Positions 12,178 to 22,790 of a stretch of DNA of 64,000 nucleotides are shown here, piece by piece (position 1 is the stretch's first letter; every line of letters starts with the position of its first letter). Under the pieces are notes generated by a model. The model worked only from the letters and a program-made list of their open reading frames with translations, ran no database searches and had not been told where the DNA came from. Location: positions 32,638,501-32,702,500 of the forward strand of contig NC_073358.2 of NCBI RefSeq assembly GCF_027580225.2, written 5' to 3'. Position numbers and translations under genes: made by a program. This DNA is from Misgurnus anguillicaudatus (lineage: Eukaryota; Chordata; Actinopteri; Cypriniformes; Cobitidae).

Positions 12178-12450
12178 TGAAAAAAGAAACTCAACTTCTC
12201 CTGTGTGCCGTTATCTGCTCTGAGAACTGCACGTTTTCTGACAACATTTCCCAATCAACAGCCTGGCTACAGGCCTTTGCAAATTCACCTTCTTTTTCCC
12301 ATGGCTGACTGGTATTTTTTTTGCAATGGAAACATGGGGTACCGAATTTTCAACATCAAAAATTTGTTCTTGCTTTTCTGTCAATTTGAACGAGTGCCAC
12401 ACACCATGAGTCATTCCAGCATATATGGGTTATAGTCAAACCTTCTGTTT

Positions 12451-12930
12451 TTACAGAGAACCATTTCTATGAGCTGTGCAATGCATGTTATCAGCTGGAA
12501 TGACCTCGCTGGCTTGTGGCAATCTTATCTTCCCTTCAGCATGCAACTCTTCACTTTGAAAGGCCCATTCATACACATACAACAGAGACACACAAATAGA
12601 TGACATTCTGGGATCCCAACAAGAAATATTCAGGCCTTGGTTGTTACATAAGATGCTAGCATTAATTTTACACATCAAATCCCTCCCCATGAGGTTTACC
12701 AGACACGCGTCAGATAAGAGGAACATATGCATAAACTCGTTACCGTCATGCATACAACAGAGTGGAGCAGTAAATTCTTCCCTCACTATATGCCCCGTAG
12801 CACTCATAGATGAGTTAAACTGCCCACTCAAGGTGACAAATGGGAATTCATCTTTGCGTATGACAGAGTTAGTTGCATCCAGAGTCTACCATAAAACAAC
12901 AAACGCCTGTCCCTCAACCATTATTTCTCC
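12451..12930 (-). pseudogene. Retroviral protease remnant
   Basis: Read on the minus strand, LPLGEIMVEGQAFVVLW is followed by a region where the aspartic protease active-site D-S-G is visible at about 12879-12889. It is broken by a one-base frame change. ATNSVI follows in the next frame, then a frame with VNLMGRDLMCKINASI, resembling the C-terminal flap region of gamma-type proteases. A segment of about 270 bp before RT (12450-12180) is in other frames with stops. The enzyme would have cleaved the viral polyprotein. This copy cannot be functional. Confidence 0.75.
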
Positions 12931-13197
12931 GAGAGGCAATTTAGCGTATGCCTCTCGGTCAATTTCAAGCAAAGCAAGTCCTTCATTGCACAGAGCATTT
13001 CTTTCCCTATCACACACATCAGAAAAATCAGAATCAGCAAGCAGATAATATGGCATTTGAACAAGACTGGACTTACCCGCCTCCGTACGATGCTCCCCTT
13101 CCCCCTCCTGGCTTCAGTCGCCCCTTTCTTTACACACCGGCAGGTTTCCCGCGCTCCCTTGGGATTCCGGTGTCCCTTTAGTTTTCAGGAAATGGAA

Positions 13198-14073
13198 ACA
13201 TTAGTTTTTCAAATGTCCTTTCTGTCCGCAATACCAGCAAACATTTTCTTTCGGATCTCCTCTCCTCTTCTCTCATTCTCTCTGCTGCCCGTTCTCTCGG
13301 GAGCGTTGTCCTTGCGAAGAGAAATTGCGTTGTTATGTTGTGGCTGTGCCCATTCTCCTATCTTGGCAAAAGCTGAAGATAGCTGTTTCTCTGGTGAACG
13401 GCTTCTCTGCTGTTTCCTTAGGCCTTGCCTCCCGTTCCGTCTTTATCTGAACATCATCTTTGTCCTCTTCAAAAGTGCTGTCAAGGATGTGGATGATCTC
13501 TGATTCTGGTCCACGTGGCAGTTCTTGCATCGGCGGTGGCGGGGGTGCAGAAGGTGGTGCTTGTCGTGCTGGCTGTTGTATCTGTGCGGCTTGTTGAGCT
13601 GGTTGTTGTATCTGTGCGATTTGTTGAGCAGGTGGTGGTGGAGCGCGACGTTGTGGAGGGGGTTGGAGGTCATCGTCCAGAAGCGGTACCCTTGTGTATT
13701 GGAAATGTACCCCAGGTGGGGTACGTGCAGGTGCATAGGGAGGAGGAAAAAACAGAAAGTTAGGTTCATCATGTAATGAATCTGATGTAGGAAAACATTT
13801 GCTTAATGTTTAGCTCTGACTTAGTCTGAGTCAGTTCGTCCTTGGTCTTTATCTTACTCTGTGCTCTCATTTCTCTGCCATCCGCAATGATCTTTTCCCT
13901 TAATAAAGTGAGTGCTTTTACACTCAGTGTTCCTTTAGGAGGAAAATTATACCTTTTCTCCCAGATTTTACGCTTTCCAACGCCCCCGTGCCCTTTGATT
14001 TGATCACTCGAGCATACACGCCATTTTCCAGATCCATTGACTTTGTACTCCCTTTCGAATTACCCTGACCCAT
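13198..14073 (-). pseudogene. Retroviral gag remnant (matrix start, proline-rich region, zinc knuckle)
   Basis: On the minus strand an ATG at 14073 opens MGQGNSKGSTKSMD, with Gly at position 2 and Ser at 6 as in N-myristoylated matrix proteins. A frameshift near 13985 moves the matrix-like reading (KIWEKRYNFPPKGTL) to another frame. A proline/glutamine-rich stretch (PPPPAQQIAQIQQPAQQ) follows at about 13650-13530, then a charged region (KTEREARPKETAEKPF). At 13239-13198 a nucleocapsid CCHC knuckle reads CWYCGQKGHLKN, then a TAA stop, then the last Cys codon. The distance from the matrix start to the knuckle is only about 290 codons and no capsid domain or major-homology motif is seen, so capsid is probably deleted. 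Confidence 0.75.
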
Positions 14074-14544
14074 GGTCACGAACGAAATAACGCTTACCGT
14101 ATTATCTATTCAGATGCCACCACAACGGTTCTTTCCCAGATTCCGTCAGCTTTGACTTCAGAAATGGTTGAGACTCTCCCTTCCCTAAACGTTGATCAGA
14201 TATAGTTCTTAACCAACTTGCATGTTTATATAGGCGCCAAATTCTTTCTCCGCCGGTGGGTGCTCATCACAGCGTCAAGCAATGCTTAGGGCTTTCGTTA
14301 CTTAGCAACGAAAGACGCTCTGAAGCGAAGAGGAGGGAAGCGGTGCGGTCACGTGAAGCAACTGTGCGTATGTGCTAAGCCGAGCCCCGGAGCACACAGG
14401 AGATCGTCGCATTTCTGCATGTTTATTGTAGCACTTCCACTCTTGAAACAGCAAGTGAGAAACCTTTTTGGGGTTATAATGTTTCCAGCCGCGCTGAAAA
14501 CGCGTTATGATGGTGTACTGGTAGCGCAGATTGATACTTTTTCG

Positions 14545-14800
14545 TGACCAAGAGAGAACGGCCATTTCTCAATCTGAAGGCTGAGGAGGTCGCGGCTGCA
14601 TATGTCATCAAGCCTGCTTTATTATTTTCAGACATTTGCAAGTCATAAGCATATTACAACAATGTATGATTAACAAACAATAATAGTCAACTTTATAATT
14701 GTTAATGTAATAAGTCTTGATGACGTATGCAGCTTGCAAAGTCGACCTCCGGAGGCTACAATCTTCGGATTGAGAAACGGCCAATCTCTTTCCTCAGTGT
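14545..14800. mobile_element. MITE inserted in the retroviral leader
   Basis: Inverted terminal regions: 'gaacggccatttctcaatct' near 14557 pairs with 'attgagaaacggccaatct' near 14768, and 'catatgtcatcaagcc' pairs with 'tcttgatgacgtatgc' further in. About 255 bp with no coding capacity. It lies between the 5' LTR and gag, so it came in after, or was carried by, the retrovirus. Confidence 0.65.
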
Positions 14801-15022
14801 TCCGCCCCCAAGCCACTGATATCAGTTGCCTTCCCTGGCAAATTAGCGCATTACCTCCACGTCTGCGGTTGTTTGCGTGAACACGAACCTGAAGACATCT
14901 CACTGGGCGAGATTGTACTTTATATTTTTCATAATTTGTGACGTGCACACCACCGCGGGGCGCACTTCCGACTGCCGGTTGACTCCACCACCGCGGTGGT
15001 GCGGTGGTAATTACAACCGTCC

Positions 15023-15040
15023 GAGCCCTACTCGTCGCCA
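15023..15040 (-). other. Candidate primer-binding site
   Basis: On the element's strand TGGCGACGAGTAGGGCTC starts 4 bases after the 5' LTR. The first 10 bases match what I recall of the 3' end complement of vertebrate tRNA-Ser(GCT), with partial matches after. The position is as expected. The tRNA identity is tentative. Confidence 0.55.
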
Positions 15041-15044
15041 TTAT

Positions 15045-15640
15045 TGTCGTGGAATTTTAGCCGCATCAAATAATACTCACTAAGAGTCAAAGTCAAGGAT
15101 CTCACAGACACACTGTCGACAGAATTTTCTTTGTCTGAATTTTATATATTCTGCAGAATAGGCTCTCACCCCCATGGTGCTAGAAGTTTAAAAACCCAAG
15201 AGCCCCGATCACAAGGTTGAACACACATTTATAGTAAGATGCTGAAATACGTACAATCATCCGTTTCTACGTCATTTAGAAGATAGCCTTCAGCTGTCAG
15301 TGATTAAGAACATAAACCTTAAACATAATTATAGAACATATGGTTTGTTTCTCAGAGAACTCTACCGTTCCCTGGGTTTCTAACTTAATGATTCATTCGT
15401 TACGCCCCCTTATCTTATCATATAGAAAAGTACATGTTGGTACATGATGTTTAAATCCTTGAACATTGTACTTGCTGAAAAGACAGAAAAAGCATAATTA
15501 TGTGCGTTAGCAGAAAAACATGATCTCCATATGAATCACAATTTATGAGCTTATGATTGTAATTAAAAAATGAAAAATAAGATGAAAAAATAAAACATAA
15601 TAATATGAATATAAAAGCATAATAAAAGTCCTCCACTACA
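15045..15640 (-). repeat. 5' LTR of the endogenous retrovirus
   Basis: 596 bp, about 98% identical by eye to 7876-8470. Differences include a three-base cluster near 15423-15427 (atagaaaagt versus ataagacagt) and one extra A near 15489. Ends are TG...CA on the plus strand. Confidence 0.93.
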
Positions 15641-15850
15641 ATACTTACTTGTGTAACTACTCATGTTATGGATCCCTGTTTGGATCCTAAGGAATGAATG
15701 GGGCTAGGCTAAATGCTAACACATTCACAACGCATTGTACAAAGAGTAAGTGCACACATTGAATAAAGATAGGGGTGTATTAATTTGTTTTAAGTTGATG
15801 TAATAACATAGTAAAATATTTCAAAACTGGTGTTTTCCTTTAAAACCGCC
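15641..15850. mobile_element. Foldback DNA element, right arm
   Basis: This is the reverse complement of about 7405-7645, at roughly 80% identity by eye. It starts with ATAC, the retroviral target duplication. It marks the pre-insertion locus as an already fixed palindromic element. Confidence 0.8.
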
Positions 15851-16334
15851 ACCAGGATAACCTTCAAAAATAGGAAAGGCAAAATAACAAACAAAAAACA
15901 ACAAACAGTGCCTCAATAGAAGGATTGTAAACTCAGCTGAGAACACTCTAAATACATGAAGTCTACTCATTTACACAGGTGAACACACTAAAGACATTAT
16001 GCATTTACTTACACATGTAGCAATCCTGAACGAGCCTCCAATTTTATGTTATAACCAGCTCGTTTCTAGCCGCAACATAAAAAGGGATCAATTAATGCAA
16101 GTTTTATTAAATTAAACGTATACCACAACCAATGATAACAATAATAAACAAAAGTCTAGGGATAAGGGAAAACAAAGAAATATGTGTAAGATAAACATAA
16201 GAACGAGCCACTCGTGAGGAAAGCTTCATCAGACAGTCCCTGCCTCCAAATAACACACAGCACTTTTATATATTTTAGCTAATTATCAATTAGCATGAGC
16301 AAAACCAATCAGGAACTCCCATGATCTGCACCGA
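15851..16334. other. No gene recognised
   Basis: AT-rich sequence with no recognisable exon. 'gaacgagcc' occurs near 16029 and again near 16202, but I could not establish an element. Confidence 0.4.
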
Positions 16335-16830
16335 TAGAATCAGGAGGAAACTCAGGTTTGTCACAGTCATCTACCGTGTCAAAGGTAGCATTAAGATCTT
16401 GTAGCACCAGCACAGATATTTTACAGAAATCAGAGTTTAATCGAATATCATTTATTATCTTTATGAGCACTGTCTGTGCTGTGATGCTAATGGACACCAG
16501 ATTGAAAATTGTCCAGACACCCATTTGCATCTAAGAATTTGTTCAGCTTATCAAAAACAACCTCTTGCATATAAAAGGAAGATTTGAGATTGGTCTGTAG
16601 AAGCTATGTTTTTCTCTAGGTTACTCTTTTTTTTTATGAGAGTCGTTTTTAATGACTCTGGAAAAGTGCCTGTGAACAGAGAGGTATTTATTTTTTTAAG
16701 AGTTTAAAAAAAAAAGTTAAGTACCTTTTTGAGAAAGGATGTGGAAAGCGTGTGAAGGCTGCAAGTTCATTTTTTTAATATGTTGTACTGTTTCTTCCAA
16801 GTATGTCCAATTCTGAGAAAATGACTAATT
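16335..16830 (-). pseudogene. LINE reverse transcriptase fragment (L2/CR1/Rex1-like)
   Basis: The minus strand from about 16830 down reads, in shifting frames, INTSLFTGTFPESLKTTLIK followed by KSNLEK, then a further piece, then VLIKIINDIRLNSDFCKISV and LVLQDLNATFDTVDDCDK. The last part matches the LINE RT pattern LDLSAAFDTVDH with the first catalytic Asp. Stops and frame changes show it is dead. Known fish LINEs of the L2/CR1/Rex1 group carry this motif. The exact clade is uncertain. Confidence 0.75.
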
Positions 16831-16914
16831 TTTGATATTGTTGTTTTGACCAGAGGCGTAACTACGGGGTTGTCCGAAAAATGGCTCTCTGGTTGAACTG
16901 ACAGAAAAAATGGT

Positions 16915-16915
16915 G

Positions 16916-17000
<85 letters not shown>
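16915..17000. repeat. (CA)n microsatellite
   Basis: About 42 CA units. The Cys-Val repeat open frames on the minus strand are translations of it. Confidence 0.95.
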
Positions 17001-17002
<2 letters not shown>

Positions 17003-17004
17003 TC

Positions 17005-17300
17005 TGGTTTCCATGTTTTGTGGAAACATTCCATAGATGTAATGCATTTTATACTGTACAAACTGTATATTCTATTCCCCTTACCTGCCCCATTCCCTAA
17101 CCCCAACCATCACAGAAAACCCTTCTACTACTTCACTTTTTCAAGAAACATAATTTTGTTTGATTTATAAGCTTGTTTCCTCATGGGGACATCAAAATGT
17201 CCCCAGAAGGTCACAAAAACACTGGTATTCCTATCTTTGTGGGGAAAATTGGTGCCCACAACGTGATAATTACCAGGTACACACACACACATACACACAT
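17005..17300. repeat. Dispersed repeat, copy 1 of a CA-containing fish family
   Basis: It shares long blocks with 32225-32561: 'ttccatagatgtaatgcatt', 'ttatactgtacaaactg', 'ccaaccatcacagaaaac', 'tgtttgatttataagcttgt', 'aaaacactggtat'. Its last part (cacaacgtgataattaccag) recurs at 33362. Both copies contain or adjoin (CA)n tracts. No coding capacity. Confidence 0.8.
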
Positions 17301-17779
17301 ATATTGTTATTATTATATAAAAGTACTCATATCATGAAATAAGACCCGCCCTACAATGTTATTTTACACCTTAACGTTAGCTCAGTATAACGGTTGATAT
17401 GCTTTAGCTATGAGTTTAACTATACTGCCCTACAAAGCCAAAGCGCAGTAACTACGCATTTGGTCAAAATTGAGTTAAGGGTTAAAATGGGCTTTGTGGG
17501 ATCTGTTGTGTCGTGTGACAAAGTCTCCTGGGTCAATTTTGTCCCATCCCAGAGAAATGTGTGTGCCAAAATTGCAGTAACATGTTTGACTGCCTGGTTT
17601 AAAAAACTTTAAGGGCATTTTTCTCAGTTTCAGTGTTTGGTAGTTACTGCACTTAGCCTTTGTAGGGCAGTATAGGTAACTTAGTTAATTTATTTTACTT
17701 GTTATTAAAAAGAATCTAAACTTGAGAATTCTCTTGTATTGATTCTTTGCAGAAGTCAAGTTTGGGCCATAAAAGCCAT
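17301..17779. other. No gene recognised
   Basis: Contains 'ctgccctacaaagccaaagcgcagtaactac' near 17427-17457 and a near-complement 'gtagttactgcacttagcctttgtagggcag' near 17640-17670, so a small palindromic MITE (about 17425-17672) is likely. No exon was recognised. Confidence 0.5.
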
Positions 17780-20431
17780 TTGTTATGTTGGCTTGACAAA
17801 GCCAACATACTGTTATTGCTTTTAAACTTATTATTATTATGTTGGCTTGTCAAAGCCAACATACTGATATTGTATTTAAACTTATTATTATTATTCTTCT
17901 TCTTCTTCTGAGACTAAAATTTCTGCGGCTAACTCGTCCGACAGCTTTCAAGCTACAACCACGAAATTTTCCACGGACATTCTGACTGGTCTAAAGAAGT
18001 GTGCTATATCTTTTTGACGGGATCCGACTTACAGAATTCCCAAAACGGGACATAAAACTTCCGAAAAGTCCTATTTACTTAACATTGCGACAAACTTTGA
18101 CAGGTCATAGCTACGAGCGAGTAATTTGTAGAAACTTGTGGATTACCACATTTGAAGAGGCTGGCAGGCTCTGTAAGAACATACCTCACATTGGAGTGTA
18201 AGTTTCACCCCTGGGGTGTAAGAGGCCCCCAAAATTCCCCATTGACTTATAACGGGGCAGGAAACACGCCCATATAAGGGAATAAAAACGTTCCAGATGG
18301 AATATCTTCGCTTTACAGTATCATAGAGACATGGGGGTGGGCTCATTTTACTCAAGCATCCAATCAGTCTCTCTGGATCGTCCCATAGCTATTAAGCCAC
18401 GCCCCTAGCAACCATTTGTGGGCACCCTAGCAACATCTCCCATAGACTGCCATTATAAAATGCCCAGATGGATATCTTTGCAGCACAGTGTCACAGAGAC
18501 ATGGGGGTGGGCTCATTTTACTCAGGCATCCAATCAGTCTCTAAGGATTCTTATTGAGGTATTAAGCCACGCCCCTAGCAACCAAATATGAGCACCCTAG
18601 CAACATAATAAACAAAGCCTTATATCTCTGGATCCGAACATCATAGAGACATGGGGGTTGGGTCTTTTGGTCATGTTAGCTTCATGCTAGCTTCATGCTA
18701 AGTCATACTAGCTTCATGCTAGTTTCATGCTAGCTTTATGCTAATTTCATAATAAATCTTGCTAACTTCATGCTTATTCATGTTAGCATCATGCGAGCTT
18801 CATGCTAATTAATGTTAACATCATGCTAGCTTCATGCTAATTCATGTTAGCATCATGTTAGCTTCATGCTAATTCATGTTAGCATCATGCTAGCTTCATG
18901 CTAATTCATGTTAGCATCATGCTAGCTTCATGTTAATTCATGTTAGCATCATGCTAGCTTCATGTTAATTCATGTTAGCATCATGCTAGCTTCATGCTAA
19001 TTCATGTTAGCATCATGCTAGCTTCATGCTAATTCATGTTAGCATCATGGTAGCTTCATGCTAACTTCATGCTAAATCATGTTAGCATCATGCTAACTTC
19101 ATGCTAATTCATGTTAGCATCATGCTAGCTTCATGCTAATTCATGTTAGCATCATGCTAGCTTCATGCTAATTCATGTTAGCATCATGCTAGCTTCATGT
19201 TAATTCATGTTAGCATCATGCTAGCTTCATGTTAATTCATGTTAGCATCATGCTAGCTTCATGCTAATTCATGTTAGCATCATGCTAGCTTCATGCTAAT
19301 TCATGTTAGCATCATGGTAGCTTCATGCTAACTTCATGCTAAATCATGTTAGCTTCATGCTAACTTCATGCTAATTCATGTTAGCATCATGCTAGCTTCA
19401 TGCTAATTCATGTTAGCATCATGCTAGCTTCATGCTAATTCATGTTAGCATCATGCTAGTTTCATGCTAATTCATGTTAGCATCATGCTAACTTCATGCT
19501 AATTCATGTTAGCATCATGATAACTTCATGCTAATTCATGTTAGCATCATGCTAGCTTCATGCTAATTCATGTTAGCATCATGCTAGCTTCATGCTAATT
19601 CATGTTAGCATTATGCTAGCTTCATGCTAACTTCATTCTAATTCATGTTAGCATCATGCTAGCTTCATGCTAATTCATGTTAGCATCATGCTAGCTTCAT
19701 GTTAATTCATGTTAGCATCATGGTAGCTTCATGCTAACTTCATGCTAAATCATGTTAGCATCATGCTAACTTCATGCTAATTCATGTTAGCATCATGCTA
19801 GCTTCATGCTAATTCATGTTAGCATCATGCTAGCTTCATGCTAATTCATGTTAGCATCATGCTAGCTTCATGCTAATTCATGTTAGCATCATGCTAGTTT
19901 CATGCTAATTCATGTTAGCATCATGCTAACTTCATGCTAATTCATGTTAGCATCATGCTAACTTCATGCTAATTCATGTTAGCATCATGCTAGCTTCATG
20001 CTAATTCATGTTAGCATCATGCTAGCTTCATGCTAATTCATGTTAGCATCATGCTAGCTTCATGCTAATTCATGTTAGCATTATGCTAGCTTCATGCTAA
20101 CTTCATTCTAATTCATGTTAGCATCATGCTAGCTTCATGCTAATTCATGTTAGCATCATGCTAGCTTCATGCTAATTCATGTTAACAGCATGCTAGCTTC
20201 ATGCTAATCATGCTAACTTGATGCTAGCTTCATGCTAATCATGTTAGCTTCATGCTAGCTTCAGGCTAATCATGCTAGCTTCATGCTAAATCAGGCTAGC
20301 TTCATACTTAAACATACTAACAGCCAGATAGCCTACTAAACTAAACTTCTGTCAAACCGTTTTAAACGTTCAGGCCAGGCTTTGTCAAGCCAACATAAAG
20401 TTTGTCAACAAACTTTTCTATCTAGTTATTA
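17780..20431. mobile_element. Transposon-like unit A carrying a minisatellite
   Basis: The left end holds two hairpin-forming copies of TATGTTGGCTTGACAAAGCC (17784 and, with one change, 17838). The right end has the exact inverted copy GGCTTTGTCAAGCCAACATA at about 20379-20398. The right end then shows a hairpin (AGTTTG-tcaa-CAAACT) and, 7 bases later, CTAG followed by T at 20428-20432. The body is about 800 bp of unique sequence followed by a 32-bp minisatellite. Inverted ends suggest a DNA transposon. A 3' hairpin just before CTAG/T suggests a Helitron. The data do not settle which. A minus-strand open frame at 18143-18355 recurs in unit B only because the units are paralogous. Confidence 0.6.
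18675..20310. repeat. 32-bp minisatellite array A, about 50 copies
   Basis: The monomer is TTCATGCTAA + TTCATGTTAGCA + TCATGCTAGC, 32 bp made of three related 10-12 bp sub-units. Variant monomers recur at long spacings: the 'gcattatgc' variant lies at about 19608 and 20078, 470 bp apart, and the 'catggtagc' variant at about 19049, 19316 and 19721. So multi-monomer blocks have also been duplicated. The repeats are contiguous with no unique spacers, so this is not a CRISPR array. Confidence 0.95.
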
Positions 20432-22790
20432 TTATTTTTCTTCTGAGACTAAATTTCTGCAATTAATGCGGTCTACAGCTTTCAAGCTACATCCACCAAA
20501 TTTTCCACGGACATTCTGACTGGTCTGAAGAAGTGTGCTATGACTTTTTGAAGGAATCCGACTTACAGAATTCCTAAAACGGGACATTAAAATTCCGAAA
20601 GTCCCATTGACTTAACATTGGACAAACTTTGACGGGTCATAGCTGCAAGCGAGAAATTTGTAGAAACTTGTGGGTTACCACATTTGAAGAGGCTGGCAGG
20701 CTGTGTAAGAACATACATCACATTGGGGTATAAGTTTCACCCCTGGGGTGTAAGAGGCACCCAAATTTCCCCATTGACTTATAATGGGGCAGGGAACATG
20801 CCCATATAAGGGAATAAAAGCGTCCCAGACGGAATATCTTTGCTTTACAGTGTCGTAGAGACATGGGAGTGGGCTCATTTTACTCAGGCATCCAATCAGT
20901 CTCTCAGGATTGTCCCATATCTATTAAGCCACGCCCCTAGCAACCATTTTTGGGCACCCTAGCAACATATCCCATAGACTGCCATTATAAAATGCCCAAA
21001 TGGATATCTTTGGAGCACAGTGTCACAGAGACATGGGGGTGGGCTCATTTTACTCAGGCATCCAATCAGTCTCTAAGGATTCTTATTGAGGTATTAAGCC
21101 ACGCCCCTAGCAACCAAATATGAGCACCCTAGCAACATAATAAACAAAGCCTTATATCTCTGGATCCGAACATCATAGAGACATGGGGGTTGGGTCTTTT
21201 GGTCATGTTAGCCTTATGCTAGCTTCATGCTAAGTCTTACTAGCTTCATGCTAGTTTCATGCTAGCTTTATGCTAATTTCATAATAAATCTTGCTAACTT
21301 CATGCTTATTCATGTTAGCATCATGCTAGCTTCATGCTAATTCATGTTAGCATCATGCTAGCTTCATGCTAATTCATGTTAGCATCATGCTAGCTTCATG
21401 CTAATTCATGTTAGCATCATGCTAGCTTCATGCTAATTCATGTTAGCATCATGCTAGCTTCATGCTAATTCATGTTAGCATCATGCTAGCTTCATGCTAG
21501 TTCATGTTAGCATCATGCTAGCTTCATGCTAATTCATGTTAGCATCATGCTAGCTTCATGCTAATTCATGTTAGCATCATGCTAGCTTCATGCTAATTCA
21601 TGTTAGCATCATGCTAGCTTCATGCTAATTCATGTTAGCATCATGCTAGCTTCATGCTAATTCATGTTAGCATCATGCTAGCTTCATGCTAGTTCATGTT
21701 AGCATCATGCTAGCTTCATGCTAATTCATGTTAGCATCATGCTAGCTTCATGCTAATTCATGTTAGCATCATGTTAGCTTCATGTTAATTCATGTTAGCA
21801 TCATGCTAGCTTCATGCTAATGCATGTTAGCATCATGCTAGCTTCATGCTAATTCATGTTAGCATCATGCTAGCTTCATGCTAATTCATGTTAGCATCAT
21901 GCTAGCTTCATGCTAATTCATGTTAGCATCATGCTAGCTTCATGCTAGTTCATGTTAGCATCATGCTAGCTTCATGCTAATTCATGTTAGCATCATGCTA
22001 GCTTCATGCTAATTCATGTTAGCATCATGTTAGCTTCATGCTAATTCATGTTAACATCATGCTAGCTTCATGCTAATTCATGTTAACATCATGCTAGCTT
22101 CATGCTAATTCATGTTAGCATCATGCTAGCTTCATGCTAATTCATGTTAGCATCATGCTAACTTCATGTTAGCATCATGCTAGCTTCATGTTAATTCATG
22201 TTAGCATCATGCTAGCTTCATGCTAATTCATGTTAACATCATGCTAGCTTCATGCTAATTCATGTTAGCATCATGCTAGCTTAATGCTAATCATGCTAAC
22301 CTGATGCTAGCTTCATGCTAATCATGTTAGCTTCATGCTAATTCATGTTAGCATCATGCTAGCTTCATGCTAATTCATGTTAGCATCATGTTAACTTCAT
22401 GCTAATTCATGTTAGCATCATGCTAGCTTCATGCTAATTCATGTTAGCATCATGCTAGCTTCATGCTAATTCATGTTAACATCATGCTAACTTCATGCTA
22501 ATTCATGTTAACATCATGCTAGCTTTATGCTAATTCATGTTAGCATCATGCTGGCTTCATGCTAATCATGCTAACTTGATGCTAGCTTCATGCTAATCAT
22601 GTTAGCTTCATGCTAGCTTCAGGCTAATCATGCTAGCTTCATGCTAAATCAGGCTAGCTTCATACTTAAACATACTAACAGCCAGATAGCCTACTAAACT
22701 AAACATCTGTCAAACCGTTTTAAACGTACAGGCTACGCTTTGTCAAGCCAACATAAAGTTTGTCAACAAACTTTTCTATCTAGTTTATGT
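20432..22790. mobile_element. Transposon-like unit B, tandem copy of unit A
   Basis: It starts directly after CTAG of unit A and repeats its body at high identity (shared phrases 'ttttccacggacattctgac', 'catttgaagaggctggcagg', 'taagccacgcccctagcaac'). It has its own minisatellite and the same right end: GCTTTGTCAAGCCAACATA, then the AGTTTG/CAAACT hairpin, then CTAG/T at about 22784. It lacks the TATGTTGG left hairpins. Head-to-tail copies joined at the CTAG end fit rolling-circle replication or unequal crossing over. Confidence 0.6.
21202..22665. repeat. 32-bp minisatellite array B, about 45 copies
   Basis: Same monomer as array A with a more uniform order in its first half. The phrase 'ttcatgttagcatcatgcta' repeats every 32 bp from about 21309. 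Confidence 0.95.

Larger units (their letters stand above)
7876..15640 (-). mobile_element. Endogenous retrovirus, class I (gamma/epsilon-like), env-less and defective
   Basis: Two direct LTRs (7876-8470 and 15045-15640) flank an internal region read on the minus strand. It holds a candidate primer-binding site, a gag with an N-terminal MGQ, a protease remnant, RT, RNase H, integrase and a polypurine tract. The host flanks are ATAC at 7872-7875 and ATAC at 15641-15644, a 4-bp target duplication as known for gammaretrovirus-like integration. The RT and integrase look gamma/epsilon-like rather than gypsy-like: VPNPYTIVSQIP, YVDD, and an integrase end with GPFQVLLTTHTAVKV. All coding parts are interrupted, most of capsid appears to be missing, and no env is recognisable in the 650 bp between integrase and the 3' LTR. 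The LTRs differ at about 10 substitutions and one indel by eye, roughly 98% identity, so the insertion is fairly recent. Confidence 0.9.

Noticed and set aside
12641..13503. Plus-strand frames of 77-148 residues within the retrovirus
   Set aside because: They are antisense shadows of the gag and protease remnants, whose motifs read on the minus strand.
18143..18355. Minus-strand 70-residue frame, similar to one at 20675-20878
   Set aside because: The similarity is explained by the two tandem transposon-like units. There is no domain, no splice context and no conservation beyond that of the DNA.
18675..20310. Possible CRISPR array
   Set aside because: The 32-bp repeats are contiguous without unique spacers, degenerate into 10-12 bp sub-units, and lie in eukaryotic DNA with no cas genes.
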